A DNA stretch of 64,000 nucleotides from Cladorhizidae sp. MBARI D1340-BT2 (lineage: Eukaryota > Porifera > Demospongiae > Poecilosclerida > Cladorhizidae): NCBI GenBank assembly GCA_028752905.1, contig JAQNBH010000014.1:21485990-21549989 (forward strand), written 5' to 3'. The notes under the pieces were generated by a model that ran no database searches, had not been told where the DNA came from, and was given only the letters and a program-made list of their open reading frames with translations. Below are positions 22,994 through 33,918 of the stretch, piece by piece. Every line of letters begins with the position of its first letter. Position 1 is the stretch's first letter. Made by a program: the position numbers and the translations under genes.

Positions 22994-23248
22994 ATGCATC
23001 ATAGAGAAATTGCACCAGCTGGTAGGATTCTTGGAAATACTAATTCACATCAGAAGAGAATTTTTTTAAAGTTTGGGATACACGCCACCAGTGTCCATTT
23101 TTTTCTTCCTAATGCTGAAAGTAATCTTAACAAAACCCTGCTCTTCAGAAGTATTTCACACGGCTTTGCAACCATGCATAAGCTGGATATCTGTAAAGAA
23201 CATACACTTATAACAAATATTAAATCAGGAAGAAAAAGGCTTGACAAG
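22994..23248 (+). CDS. Possible 5' exon of the sulfotransferase gene
   Basis: An ATG at 22994 opens a frame of 85 codons to a candidate donor GACAAG/GTATTA at 23248/23249. The next acceptor is TATCACTACAG at 23376-23386, giving a 138-bp intron. Joining in this frame does not keep the downstream sulfotransferase frame, which needs one extra base from the upstream exon. The exon may therefore be noncoding, use another donor, or be unrelated. There is no obvious signal anchor. Confidence 0.35.
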
Positions 23249-23386
23249 GTATTACTGCTCACCACACAATACCTTACATTCATTTCTAATTTATCGTGCT
23301 TTGCACGTGTATATTCCATTGCTTATACACATGAACAATTCAATAACACATTATTGTAAATGTATTGAACTTTTATATCACTACAG

Positions 23387-24660
23387 GAAGTCAAACTAAT
23401 TTTGAACAAAAGAACATAAGCAACATTTGTTTGGACTTTGCAAGAAATGAAGAGGATTTCTACAATGACTTAATCGAAAAGAACCTTAAAGCTTGGTATA
23501 AATTCGTTCCCCATCATAACGAGATGCATTCTAATTGTTGGTATGTTGATAACTTCAAATCCTTGCCTGTCAATCTCACTCGAAAGGTGAAGGATGTTTA
23601 TTCATATGCGAACTTACAAGATGACTTTCCAGATCATGAGCTAAGATCGATAATGACCAACCTCTTAGGAAAGAGCAATGCCTCTCATTTCTCCAAGCAG
23701 CCTACAAGGGACCATTTTTGCCTCCCATCAGTGTATATCATAGGATTTCCTAAGTGTGGTACTAGCTTACTATATGACTACATTAAGTCTCATCCATTAT
23801 TTGCTAGTCCTCGATGGAAAGAGGGACAGTTTTGGAGAGAACTTATGAGGACACAAAAATTAAAGTACATGGAGTTACAAGTATTGATTTACATTTTTCA
23901 TTTCTATGGTGCTTCACATGTCATAGGCAACAATCCCAACAAATTCACTGTGGATGCTAGTGCTTCAACGATATATGCAACATCACAACCACTTCGTGAT
24001 CCTGAAAAGGATGCGTGTCTGGTTCCCTTCTTGCTCTTTCATGTATTACCAAGGACAAAGATTCTAATCATATTACGTAATCCAATTGATAGATTGTGGT
24101 CAGATTATTGGTACTTTTGCTCCAGGCTTAATTGGAGAGTGGATGGAGTGTACAAGATACCAACAAGCATTCCTTCCATGGCATCTGAGCTGTTTCACAA
24201 CCTCAGCATGTCAGCAATAGCACAATTCAGGAAATGTAGAGAGAGTGGAAATAGTGAGTTTCACTGTTCTTCTCTTTCGAGCAGTAATCTTGGGGAGAAG
24301 AAATCCTGTAACAACGTGCGGTTGGGACTGAGCATGTATTATACACATGTAATACGATGGTTCAACATTTTCCCACGAAATCAGATACACATTATTCGAA
24401 TTAATGATTTATCCACTTCTCCCCATGATACATTGAACCATATATGGGACTTTATTGGTGTACACAAAATCACTAAAACTTTTGAAATAAGTGCAAATAG
24501 GAATCCTTGGATCTCGATGAAGGAATACAAGACAAAGTTCAAAATGTGGCCTAGGACAAGAATACGGTTGGAGAATTTTTTCAAGGCGTACAATATTAAG
24601 TTAGCAAACTTGCTTAATGATGAAAAGTATTTATGGAAGGACGAAAATTTTGTCGAATGA
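23387..24660 (+). CDS. Carbohydrate sulfotransferase (CHST15/GalNAc4S-6ST-like)
   Basis: Long open exon after acceptor CTACAG at 23381-23386, ending TGA at 24658-24660, about 424 codons. It carries the 5'-phosphosulfate loop PSVYIIGFPKCGTSLLYDYI (~23725-23785) and the 3'-phosphate site RTKILIILRNPIDRLWSDYW (~24055-24110), both diagnostic of PAPS-dependent sulfotransferases. The remainder (SMYYTHVIRWFNIFPRNQIH, ~24330-24390) matches the C-terminal part of CHST15-like enzymes. The reaction is transfer of sulfate from PAPS to a sugar hydroxyl of a glycosaminoglycan-type chain in the Golgi. Family members are type II membrane proteins of ~550 residues; the membrane anchor is not in this exon, so an upstream exon is missing or unrecognised. 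The frame is intact and looks like a functional host gene. Substrate specificity is not inferable. Confidence 0.85.
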
Positions 24661-24700
24661 TCAATATAGAGTTTGTTGATATATGCTGTATTATTTGAGC

Positions 24701-24880
24701 ATGCTAAGACTTAGCAAACTACGTACTGGTATTATTATTTTTGGTCTGTTTGCCTTTTTTTCTTTAGTAACCTATTTTTTGGTGCCACCATTGAACTCTT
24801 CATTTAGTTATCATAGAGCTGTTAAACATAAAGGGAAAGAGGATACCGTGCCCACCCTCCATGGACATTTGACGGGCCAA
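24701..24880 (+). CDS. Candidate signal-anchor exon of a following gene
   Basis: ATG at about 24701 opens MLRLSKLRTG followed by a hydrophobic run (IIIFGLFAFFSLVTYFLV) and PPLNSSFSYH, a type II signal-anchor layout: short basic tail, one membrane segment, lumenal stem. It starts ~40 bases after the sulfotransferase stop. It could be the first exon of a neighbouring Golgi enzyme, but no downstream exon was found in the following 2 kb, so it is tentative. Confidence 0.35.
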
Positions 24881-24922
24881 ATCACAACATCATCTTGTTA
24901 TACTTATAGATACCAAATTTAA

Positions 24923-26650
24923 TCCAACTATCGGACCACCACATTACTCAACTAAGCGGCCATTGCTATATAAATGTATTATGCATAAATGTCATGTTTT
25001 TCAGCTATATATTATAGCATAATTAAAATTGAAGTATAAAATTTTAGTATAGTTTGGCAGGTATATGATTTGTATCGGCAACAATGTTGATTTCATGTTC
25101 TAAATTTTTCTTTAATTTAAGTTGACGAGCCGCCAGGGTCTATATATATTATAACAAACTTGGGCAACTGGATGTGTCGCAATCAACTTCTCTGTTAATC
25201 ACATTGAGGTAGGCTATTAATTTCACACAAAGTAGGTGAAAAGTTCACAGTCAAGTAAGTTGTTATATAAAAAGTACTAATGAGAAAATGGGACCAGTCA
25301 TCCAGAAAACGTGATCAGTAGTGGTAAGCCATTTAAAACCTGGTTTCCATTGATCCACTCTATACAAGTTGAAGAAGGGAAATATATGCACAAACATAAA
25401 TAAGATGGGTTCTTTTAGATCAATGTGTTTTTTAATTTATTACCTCTGCGATGGATTCAAAACAAGGGTGCCAGAAGCAATTTTGAACAGGATAGTCTTT
25501 GCCTCGCAATAAAACATTGATTTCATTATCACATATATACATAGCTACCCCTTGGCACCAGCTTTCAGTAGGTGTGCTCTGAGAGTAAACGATTTCAGTT
25601 AATATGAGATCTACACGTGTTCAATAATCTGACCTGTACCAGTTTGGTTGGGTAGCTGGGTTTATACTATATACATTTTTTGTTATTGACCTGTTACTTT
25701 ACAATGATATTTTTTATGGCTATTTTAATATGTATTGGATGTATTGCCACTAAACTGCTAAACTGCTATAATTGTAAATTACTACTTTTCTGTATATTAA
25801 CGTACAATTTTGATGTCAGTTGTAAACTATATTGTTTGTTTGTTTTAAGTGGAGAGGTCTTGGCCATTGCAGTGTGATAGAGTCAAGGACGGGGTACCCA
25901 ACAATGTTATCCCTTGGGCCCAGTATTGTTTTGCCTCACTATTCACTCGGTAGTATATAGAGGACCTACAATCAGAACTCTTTATTTGGAAAACATCACG
26001 ATGGTTGGTATATATTTGGAGGATATTTTCATGACTTTCAGAGAGTGGAGATTTTAGCTCGGGGATGTAGGCCTTTCTTTGAACTAGTAAGTGTGAAGTG
26101 ATATGCCAAGAACTTACCTCTCTGGGTTCATTACTAGTCGATATTCCACGTCTTTTAGTACCCAGGGTTAGGTTGACCATTGGTGGAGCTGAAGGCATTG
26201 ATTGAATCCTTGGGAAGAAGATTATTTTTTAGGAGAGAATATTTTTTAGGAGAGAAACATAGTTACCTCCATGCTCATGGTACAATGCACCTGCTCTGAC
26301 ATGCCCAATATTTTATGCAGATCATGTTCTTTTCCTTTCTTCGCTTCTCCTCTTTACTTTTTTTGTCAGGCTGCAAAGAGGTCTAGTGAGTGAGATAGTA
26401 AATATTGACCTTATGTGGCAGACATCACTTCCGGTGCATTACTCACTCTTGGGATCAGAAATTCAGTGCAGTTGTCACCTTCCACCTTCCTTGCTTCAGC
26501 TGCTGCCTGCTCTGATGTTATCTATCAGATCCTTCCAGAAAGGTTTGTCCGGTGTGTTGTGTTCTTTTCATGATTATATTCTTGATATGTGGAGTCCAAA
26601 TCATGATGGTTTACCTCCTGAAGAAATTTTCGTCCTTATAATCAGCTGCA
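24923..26650. other. Intergenic, no confident feature
   Basis: AT-rich sequence with short unsupported frames. The 117-codon minus frame at 25845-26198 has no recognised motif or splice context. Confidence 0.5.
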
Positions 26651-26659
26651 GCATCACTC

Positions 26660-27298
26660 AGAAGCTTCTCGTGCAGGTTTTCTAGCTGTGCCACGGAAAG
26701 AATCAGGTGCTTGGCTCAATGCAATACCATTAACATTTCTAGGTTTAAGGTTGGAGTACAAGGTACTTAAGTTGGCAGGATGGGTGCCTACTGTAGTTCA
26801 GCATTTGTGTTGCCATTGTGAACAGGTTGATGTTGGGGGACACATGGCCTGAGTTGCCAGAGTCGTTATCCTAGGCTTGCCTCTCTGAATGTGGTGATCA
26901 ATTGAATTTTGGACTCTGTAAAGATCTCGTCTCGACTTGAACCTAATGGAGTGTTTAGATCAGATAGCAAATGGCCAGATGCCATCAGTTTGGCCCATGG
27001 AAGCGTGGTAGTTCATTAGTGTGGGATGTTACATCCCATTTGGTTATAATATATAGCTGGTATTGAGGCTGGCAGTGTGGACACTAAAGCCGAATACCAC
27101 ACAAAAACTAATAGAAATTTAAACTCCTTGTATCCTTCTGTGCCTCTGGCCATCGAGATATCAAGAGATTTCAGCCTTGCAGCTGCTTTTTCAGTGATCT
27201 TGGCAAACAAGTTGTCCAGTTGTAAAGTGTGTGTGGCCATCGAAATTCAGCAAGGTATTGTGGCAGCTATATCGGGGACATTTGTTTGCATTGTTTGA
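26660..27298 (+). pseudogene. Non-LTR retrotransposon tail fragment (+)
   Basis: The broken plus-strand reading shows KESGAWLNAIPLTFLGLRL (~26700-26755), a Cys/His cluster HLCCHCEQVD (~26805), RLEPNGVFRSD (~26935) and VAIEIQQGIVAAISGTF (27235-27285). This is the order of the region distal to the reverse transcriptase in a LINE family common in marine invertebrates. Several stops and frame changes are present. Related tails occur at 61900-62040, 62560-62890 and 63060-63145. The clade is not assigned. Confidence 0.6.
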
Positions 27299-27339
27299 TT
27301 TGTTGGTTTATATGTGGGGGGTCGCCTCCATTTTTTACT

Positions 27340-27560
27340 TTTTTTAATTTTTTACTTGTGGTTACAACTTTAGAATTCCTGTAGATTCTGAAAACTTCAT
27401 GGTATGGACTTGATATATAGCTCAAAAGATAGGTCTCTCTGTGTGCTCTCTTTTGATACTAAAATATGTTTCATAGGTATAACTATAGGCAAGTTACTAG
27501 ACCCTAAAGTGCAGGGCCCTCAAAAACCTGAATCACTCCAACCTCCGCCAAATAACTAAG
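27340..27560 (+). repeat. Foldback repeat, single arm
   Basis: One arm of the repeat described at 20076-20860 (shares CATGGTATGGACTTGATATA and TAGCTCAAAAGATAGGTC). The opposite arm is absent; the 31-bp minisatellite begins directly after it. Confidence 0.75.
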
Positions 27561-27597
27561 TGCAAAAAAAATTGAAAATGGTACGAGTGGCTAGTGG

Positions 27598-28095
27598 AAG
27601 CGTATGCAGCTGCTCCCACTTCTGTATGCAGCTACTCCCACTAGATGCACTTCTGTATGCAGTTTCTCCCACTAGATCACTTCTGTATGCAGCTGCTACC
27701 ACTAAATGCACTTCTGAATGCAGATGCTCCCATTAGATGCACTTCTGTATGCAGCTACTCCCACTAGATGCACTTCTGTACACAGCTGCTCCCACTAGAT
27801 GCACTTCTGAATGCAGCTGCTCCCACTAGATGCACCTCTGTATGCAGCTACTCCCACTAGATCACTTCTGTATGCAGCTGCTCCTACTAGATGCACTTCT
27901 GTATGCAGCTGCTCCCACTAGTTGCACTTCTGTATGTAGCTGCCACTAGATGCACTTCTGTACACAGCTACTCCCATTAGATGCACTTCTGTATGCAGCT
28001 GCTCCCACTAGATTCACTTCTGTATGTAGCTGCTCCCACTAGATTACTTCTGTATGCAGCTGCTCCCACTAGATGCACTTCTGTACTTGATGCAG
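27598..28095 (+). repeat. 31-bp minisatellite
   Basis: About 16 tandem units of CTGTATGCAGCTGCTCCCAC plus TAGATGCACTT, with small deletions giving 27-31 bp units. It ends at CACTTCTGTACTTGATGC. One or two inverted units recur at 28700-28756. Confidence 0.9.
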
Positions 28096-28699
28096 ACGGT
28101 GAAAGTTGTGATTTTATTTTTCCGATGTGATGCACTTCAGCTGATCAACTTCAGAAGGAGGCTAAGAAAGAGTGTGGATGTCTTGACTTTCAACCCTCCT
28201 TATGTAGTAACCCCTTCAGAAGAGGTACACTAATAACAATGGCATCACATGGCATTTAATGTTGGCACACACACACGTGCATTCAGGTTGGCAGTAGAGG
28301 AATGGAAGCCAGTTGGGCAGGAGGAGTGGATGGAAGGGAGGTGAGAGGAAATGCAAGTAAGCATATGAGCCATTCATATTGGAAGTTCTTTCTCTTTCTT
28401 CCATTCCCTCCTCTCTCTCTTTCTCTTGTCTAGGTGATTGATCGTTTCCTGCCCTGCGTTCCTGACATCTTGTCTTTTCAAGGGATCCTCTATTTGGTGG
28501 TAAAAAAGGAAAACAAGCCAGGTATAATTATATATGCTATTAGTGTTGTTCTTTTCAGTTTGAATTTTGTTACTAGAGGAGATTTGCCAAGCATTGGGTG
28601 TCCATCGTTTCTCGTTTCAAGAGTGAGACTGTTCTCCAGAGGATGGCGAGGAATGAAGCGCTCACAGTTTTCAAGTTTTCCAGAGAAAGTGGGAGTATA

Positions 28700-28760
28700 T
28701 AGCTGCATACAGAAGTGCATCCAGCTGCATTCAGAAGTGCATCTAGTGGGAGCAGGGCAC
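28700..28760 (-). repeat. Inverted units of the 31-bp minisatellite
   Basis: AGCTGCATACAGAAGTGCAT and a second unit ending CATCTAGTGGGAGCAG are the reverse complement of the 27598-28095 repeat, placing repeats in opposite orientation around 28096-28699. Confidence 0.8.
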
Positions 28761-29275
28761 AGTGCTTAAGTAACCTAGGGCCTATAGCATCTATGCCCAT
28801 AGCCTTGGATGTGTCGAGAGAGGAAAGTATGTCATACACATCAGAATCCACAAAGCTGATTGTATGGAGAGATGATTCTGCTTCAGGATAGTCATCTTCA
28901 GGAAAGTCATCAGCAGACGAAGAGACATGCGAACTCGTTGTAAAAAGTGAGTGAAAATAAATAAAAGTTGAACAATTTTGCTTTATCTGTGTCTGAAATA
29001 GCTGTTTCTGAGTCAAGACTTATCAAACAGGGAATATTGCCACTGCCCGTATGGCTTTGAATGTATCTGGAGATTCTGGAGATTTTCTTTGAGGGAAAGT
29101 CGTGAATTAGTTTGTTCTCGTAGTCTGATTTGGCAGCAATATAACTTTCCTGAAATTGCTTTTCTGAAATTTCAATGCGCTCTAATGCTTTAGGGGAGTG
29201 ACACAATTTGTACCTCTTTCGACGCAAGCAGTTTAGCTTATGCTGTAGGCTAGACTTCATCCAAGGAGGACGTTG
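28757..29275 (-). pseudogene. LINE reverse transcriptase leader fragment (-)
   Basis: The minus-strand reading from 29260 has a Lys/Arg-rich linker (KLNCLRRKRYKLCHSP). In the next frame are VDSDVYDILSSLDTSKAMGI and GPRLLKHCAL (~28860-28770), the conserved approach to RT motif 1 in CR1/L2/Jockey-type LINEs (usually LDPSKASGPDGI). There is a frame change near 28930. It is truncated at the inverted minisatellite units before the catalytic motifs. Confidence 0.65.
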
Positions 29276-29504
29276 GCGAGATCTGATTCACTTTCAGTTG
29301 CTTCATAGTTCAAGGGTTTAGGGTTTCTTGTTGCAGCTCCACTGCTCTCTCCTCTTCATGCCCATCCATGGGGATAATGGAAAGTTAGTTGGACATTGCG
29401 AGTTGATACACAAAAAAACTATGGATTACACACACAAAACTCAGTATCATACCTAGGTTCAACTTACCTGGAACAATTTGATACACCATGAACTAAAAGG
29501 TGGG

Positions 29505-29870
29505 GGCAAAACACTTGTGGTTACCACTTTATAGCTCCAGAGCACTTGATGGTACGGACTTGATATATAGCTCAAAAGACCCAACCACATGCAACCATTG
29601 GGCGCTAAAACTCGAGTACTGGATCATGCGCGCAGTTGGATAATTGTTTCCAACCGCGTGCTTATTAACGTACTCGAGTTTTAGCACCTAATGTATGGCT
29701 TCCTCTAGCCACCAGTGCAAATTTCAGCTCTCGAGCACGAGGCTCAGGAGTTATTTATGCAGCAATAATCAACTCGGATTTTGAGGAACCCCCACCTTAG
29801 CTACCCCCACCTTAGCTCCTGTAACGATATACCTATAAAAAATGTTTTTTTCCCCTTTTTTTTTCTTTCC
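29505..29870. repeat. Foldback repeat, shortened palindromic copy
   Basis: Contains both arms (TTGTGGTTACCACTTTATAG at ~29515, GATATACCTATAAAAAATG near 29840) and a central inverted pair CTAAAACTCGAGTAC / GTACTCGAGTTTTAG (29606-29679), so it folds on itself. Confidence 0.7.
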
Positions 29871-29882
29871 CCCTATAAGAAG

Positions 29883-31320
29883 TTAAATAACAGGTAAAGG
29901 TATACATGACATATAGTTCAAAATGAATTTGGCATTGTATGCCCATAGCTTGACTGACAATTGCTGCAACAGGTGTGTGATTGCTTCACTAGAAGTAAGC
30001 CCACTGCGTAAAGTTGTTCTAGATGCTATCATAGATAGAGATTGTAGAGCAAATGGAGTCCAATTCCACAGTGTTTCTACCACCAAAGGGACAAAGACAC
30101 CACCTACGGATCCAAAGTTTGCTTCATGTTTCACGTCCTTTCTTTCTTCTCCTTGTAAACCCACTGCACCGGCGCACCTAGAAGCATTGTTTACTGTGCC
30201 TGGCTGCAATGAGTTGACTACTGAAAGGTCAAAGTAAGTGGACCTCCCATCCGAAAAATCTGGGTGGAAGATGTCTCCTGGTCTGTCCAAGGAGTCTCCG
30301 CAAATGCGTTGCTCACATTTAGTAGACGAGTTGTCAATCACTAGAGCTTGATAGATTATGTCACGAAGGGCATCATGCCTTCTAATTCTGTAAGGGCCAT
30401 GACCACACCCAAGCAGGTGATCTCCATTAGGGTCTATGGCCATGCCAGAGTGACATAAGGGTGGTGGGGCACCTTTGAAAGATGGAAGGCCCAACCAAAT
30501 CTTAATTAACTGCGACCATAACTTCGTGATTAGGTATGGGTAGGCCCAAATTGGCGATAGGAGGAGCTTTTAGCCACGCACTGGTGTGATTGCTGCTCGA
30601 CAGAGAGCATTGAGCCTGGCTTTTCCAAATAAATCTGATGAGTCAAAAAGGCGATCAAATTCCTGCTCATCAAGGCAAGCTTGTAGTGTTCGATGTGAAA
30701 TCTGGGAAAGGTCCTTGTACTCAATATCTAGCTGATTCTCTAGGATGATCTGGATGGAATTTCTCCGAAAAACAAGGGTGGGGAGTTGGATGAAGGCACC
30801 AAATTTTCCAATGATTGGGGAACAATTAATTTTGAGTAGTCGGTGCTGGCAACAAAAGAGACTGGTGCTGATGTCGAGGTGTTTCTAAGACCCAGACCGC
30901 CTAGTCTAAGCGGAAGAATAGCTTGAATCCAAGCTTTCTCACTAACTGGACTTCGTAGAATACCTGAAAGTGTTGATCGGAGACTGGCATCAAACTGACA
31001 AAGCTGGTTAAGGAACATTGGCACTGCCCTCAACAAATGGTTTATCTTGCAGATTCCTAGGCAACTCCTTAGTAGATGGAGGCTCACCTGTGCATCTTCC
31101 AATCTTCCATGGTGGGGAGGATTGAGTGTAAGTGAATACCTTATTAATACTTGCTGTGACAGTTTGTTAAAAAAAACTCTTCAGTTCCCCAAAGAGGCGA
31201 TCCTATCCCTTCGCTGGGATTCTTTATAATCTCAGGAAACTCTGGAAATGAGGTGTCCCCGCTTGGCCAATAAACTTCACATTTCTCTATATTGAGGTGT
31301 AGTCCAAAACCAGGACCTAA
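29883..31320 (-). pseudogene. LINE RT thumb and distal region fragment (-)
   Basis: Reading on the minus strand from 31320: GFGLHLNIEKCEVYWPSG (RT thumb GLxLNxxK block), GIGSPLWGTEEFF (~31195), QVSLHLLRSCLGICKINHLL (~31080) and WIQAILPLRLGGLGLRN (~30930). In another frame follow IDPNGDHLLGCGHGPYRIRR (~30430), RPGDIFHPDFSDGRSTYFDL (~30275) and GGVFVPLVVETL (~30110). It ends PLPVI at 29883. This is the C-terminal half of a non-LTR retrotransposon polyprotein. At least three frame breaks show it is dead. Confidence 0.75.
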
Positions 31321-32478
31321 GTGTCAAAAGAGAGCATGCAGAGAGACATATATATATATATTAGCTAAGTCCACCACGTCGTGTGCAGAATGAATCAATG
31401 GAGCCAAGTTTTTTTTTAGTTTATAGTATCGATCCCCCTTAGCTGAGCTAGCTACACATTGAAAATTACTCTCGTTCCAAAGATATAGCTTAATACCTTT
31501 CTTTCTCCATTGCTAGTGTGTGTCGTCATCTACTGCCCTGGGGCTTCCAAAGCTCTGGTAAGTATAGCAGGACAGGGCTATCAAAGTAAGAGTCGAAGAA
31601 CTCCGGTCGTAGGTCACATGAAAACGATTCCTCTGTCATGCCAAATTCTTCCTGTTGCCAAATTTGTCCTCTTTGACCTACAGCGCGTGTTTTGTCATGG
31701 ATAGGTATAACTCAGGGTTCATGGCCAACCAGGGCAGGGTAAAAATTACCCAAAATGTTGTTTGTCTACAATTCTTATAGGCTTTATGGTCTAATAACAT
31801 GTGGGCAAAATAAGTTTCTGTCCTTTAAAGTTCCTTTAAAGTTGGTTGTTTCAGTCCAGTAGCAATATTACTCCAGACAGATATTGTCAATGATATCAAA
31901 GCTGCCACTCCTTTTTCTAATACCACTGTATTCCTTGGGCTCAATATCACTATTATAGGTGCCATGCTTGATGTAATGCTCCACCTTCCTTAAATGTACT
32001 CCACAGCCGTTCGCTCCATCTGCAAATGCAGCCAAAAGTTGATACACAGGTAGCTAGATATATAGGAGCAATAAACACTGTTGAATAATATAAGAACAAC
32101 AAAAAGTTGATACACAGGTAGCTAGATATATAGCTAGGAGCAATCAACACTGTTGAGTAAACTAACTGCAAGAGAAAATCCGTCTCTGCGCATGCGCAGT
32201 AAGTAAAAGGCCAAATTTGGGACTACGCGAAGATTAAAATTGCGCGCTCCGTATACTTTCGACACGCGAAATAAAACGCAAAAATATATTTTGTCAATTT
32301 GTAACTAAAGAGGTTTAAACTCATACAAGGTATTTCTTACTTTAATACATGAAATAGAGCTGCAACAGGTAGATATTTTATGATAGAACCATAAACAATT
32401 GATGCCAAGAGAAAAAGTTGATACATTAAATTAAGTAAATTTGTTCAAGCAGAGATATTGGTTCAAGCATCACATGGT
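31321..32478. other. Intergenic with a short direct duplication
   Basis: It holds a scrap of the foldback repeat (31316-31370) and a tandem duplication: AAAAGTTGATACACAGGTAG at 32034 recurs at 32101, giving two ~65-bp copies. CGCATGCGCAG near 32190 is a GC-rich palindrome. No gene was recognised. Confidence 0.55.
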
Positions 32479-33897
32479 TCAAGCATCACATTCTCCACCA
32501 CATGCTGCCTTTTTACACTTACATTGTCCTGCAGTGCAACCTTTCTTGCACCCGCAGCAAAGTAATTCTCTGGATGAGAGAGACACTGGCCTCAGGTAGC
32601 ACAGTGGTTTCCGGTTGCTTGGATCAACCCATCCCCAGTTTCCAGGAGTTGGCATGTCCAGGCAAATTTGTAAAGTCTTGTCCCAGCAGTGTCCACCTTG
32701 GTAAACTGCTCTTTTAATGTGCTGCACAAGAGCAGCTTTTGTTGGAGGAAGAGCATCCATTGCCTGTCCTTTCTTGGTTAACAATTCTTGGCGAGCTTCA
32801 TCAATTTTGACAATGTTGCTAGTGCAATTATAAAGCAGGATAGTGAACCGCTCAAACACAGCTACATCCTCATCTTTTATATGTGCTGGTCCGGCAGACA
32901 GAGCAAGAAAAGTTGGGGTTATGTCTTCTTAGTTTATCCAGGTGGTCCATGCTGTTTTCTTATCCTTTGTGCCAAATGACGAAACCATATCACACCCAGT
33001 GTAGGCGTGAAACATTGGCAGAGCAATGGACTTGCTTGGACCAAGTGACCTAGCAATCTCAAGCACAGGTATGTGATGAAAACTCTTAGCTGTACCAAAT
33101 GCTATCCACAACTCCTCAATATCAACTTTTGCTGCTGCTGCCACAGCCAGGACAACCACATCCGTATCAACTGTGCATACAAGGATCTTCTTGTAGCCAT
33201 TATTAACTGCATCTGCCAGGTGCACAATAATATGCGTATCAGCCTCCTCATGGTCACAAGGGGCGTATCTACTGGTGTCCTGTGCAGGGATACACAAAAC
33301 TTCAGAACCACTTGTAGTAACTATCTGCTTGGTAATGAGCATCCATGATATATGCTTCACCAAGAAGGCAAACAACTCAATTTTGTTGGCATCTATCCGC
33401 AGAAACTCCTGCCAGTTACCTGGTAGACTAGAAGATGCTTCAACTCTCCTCCTTATTCCCTTACCCCGCTCGAAGTACTGATCCCAGACTATGTCTACTC
33501 GATTAGCTCGTTTCAACTGACTGAAGACATACGGCAAGAATACATTTAGTGCATAGTCATTGAGGGTCTTTGCAACATGGGGTTTCAGAAAATTAACTAC
33601 AGCAGCCCCATCTAGAATAATAACATCTAGATGTGGTAACGATGGTAGATTATCATCCATCTCTATGCAGTTCTCCAGACAGTGCAAAAGGTCAGCTTTG
33701 TTTCCCAACCTTAGCTTTCCATGCTGGGACAGTGAAGGAGGACATGCTTGGTTCTCATGACGGAAAAGCTCGTTCAGATTGCCATCGCGTGACTGACAAG
33801 CGATGTACAATCTTGAAAAAAGAGAAACATCACTCTTCAAGGAAGATACTTGCAAACTTGCACCGGATTTTTTTGGAGGAGGGGGTGGACTGAACAT
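32479..33897 (-). pseudogene. Academ-like protein, FEN1/XPG-like nuclease and Cys-rich tail
   Basis: Nuclease motifs on the minus strand: LDVIILDGAAVVNFLKP (first Asp, ~33625), VDIVWDQYFERGKGIRRRVE (second Asp plus basic block, ~33490), CDHEEADTHIIVH (~33250), TVDTDVVVLAVA (~33170) and HAYTGCDMVSSFGTKDKKTA (~33000), the usual GCD plus helix-hairpin-helix position. One in-frame TAA after TTWIN (~32930) interrupts the frame. Beyond it the frame continues to PGNWGWVDPSNRKPL and a Cys-rich end CCGCKKGCTAGQCKCKKAAC (~32540-32495), like CXC/tesmin-type zinc-binding tails. All nuclease acidic positions are kept although the gene is dead elsewhere. Confidence 0.78.
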
Positions 33898-33918
33898 TTT
33901 TCTTGGTAGGCTCTGAAA

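Noticed and set aside
25845..26198. 117-codon minus-strand frame
   Set aside because: No recognisable family, no acceptor or donor at its borders.
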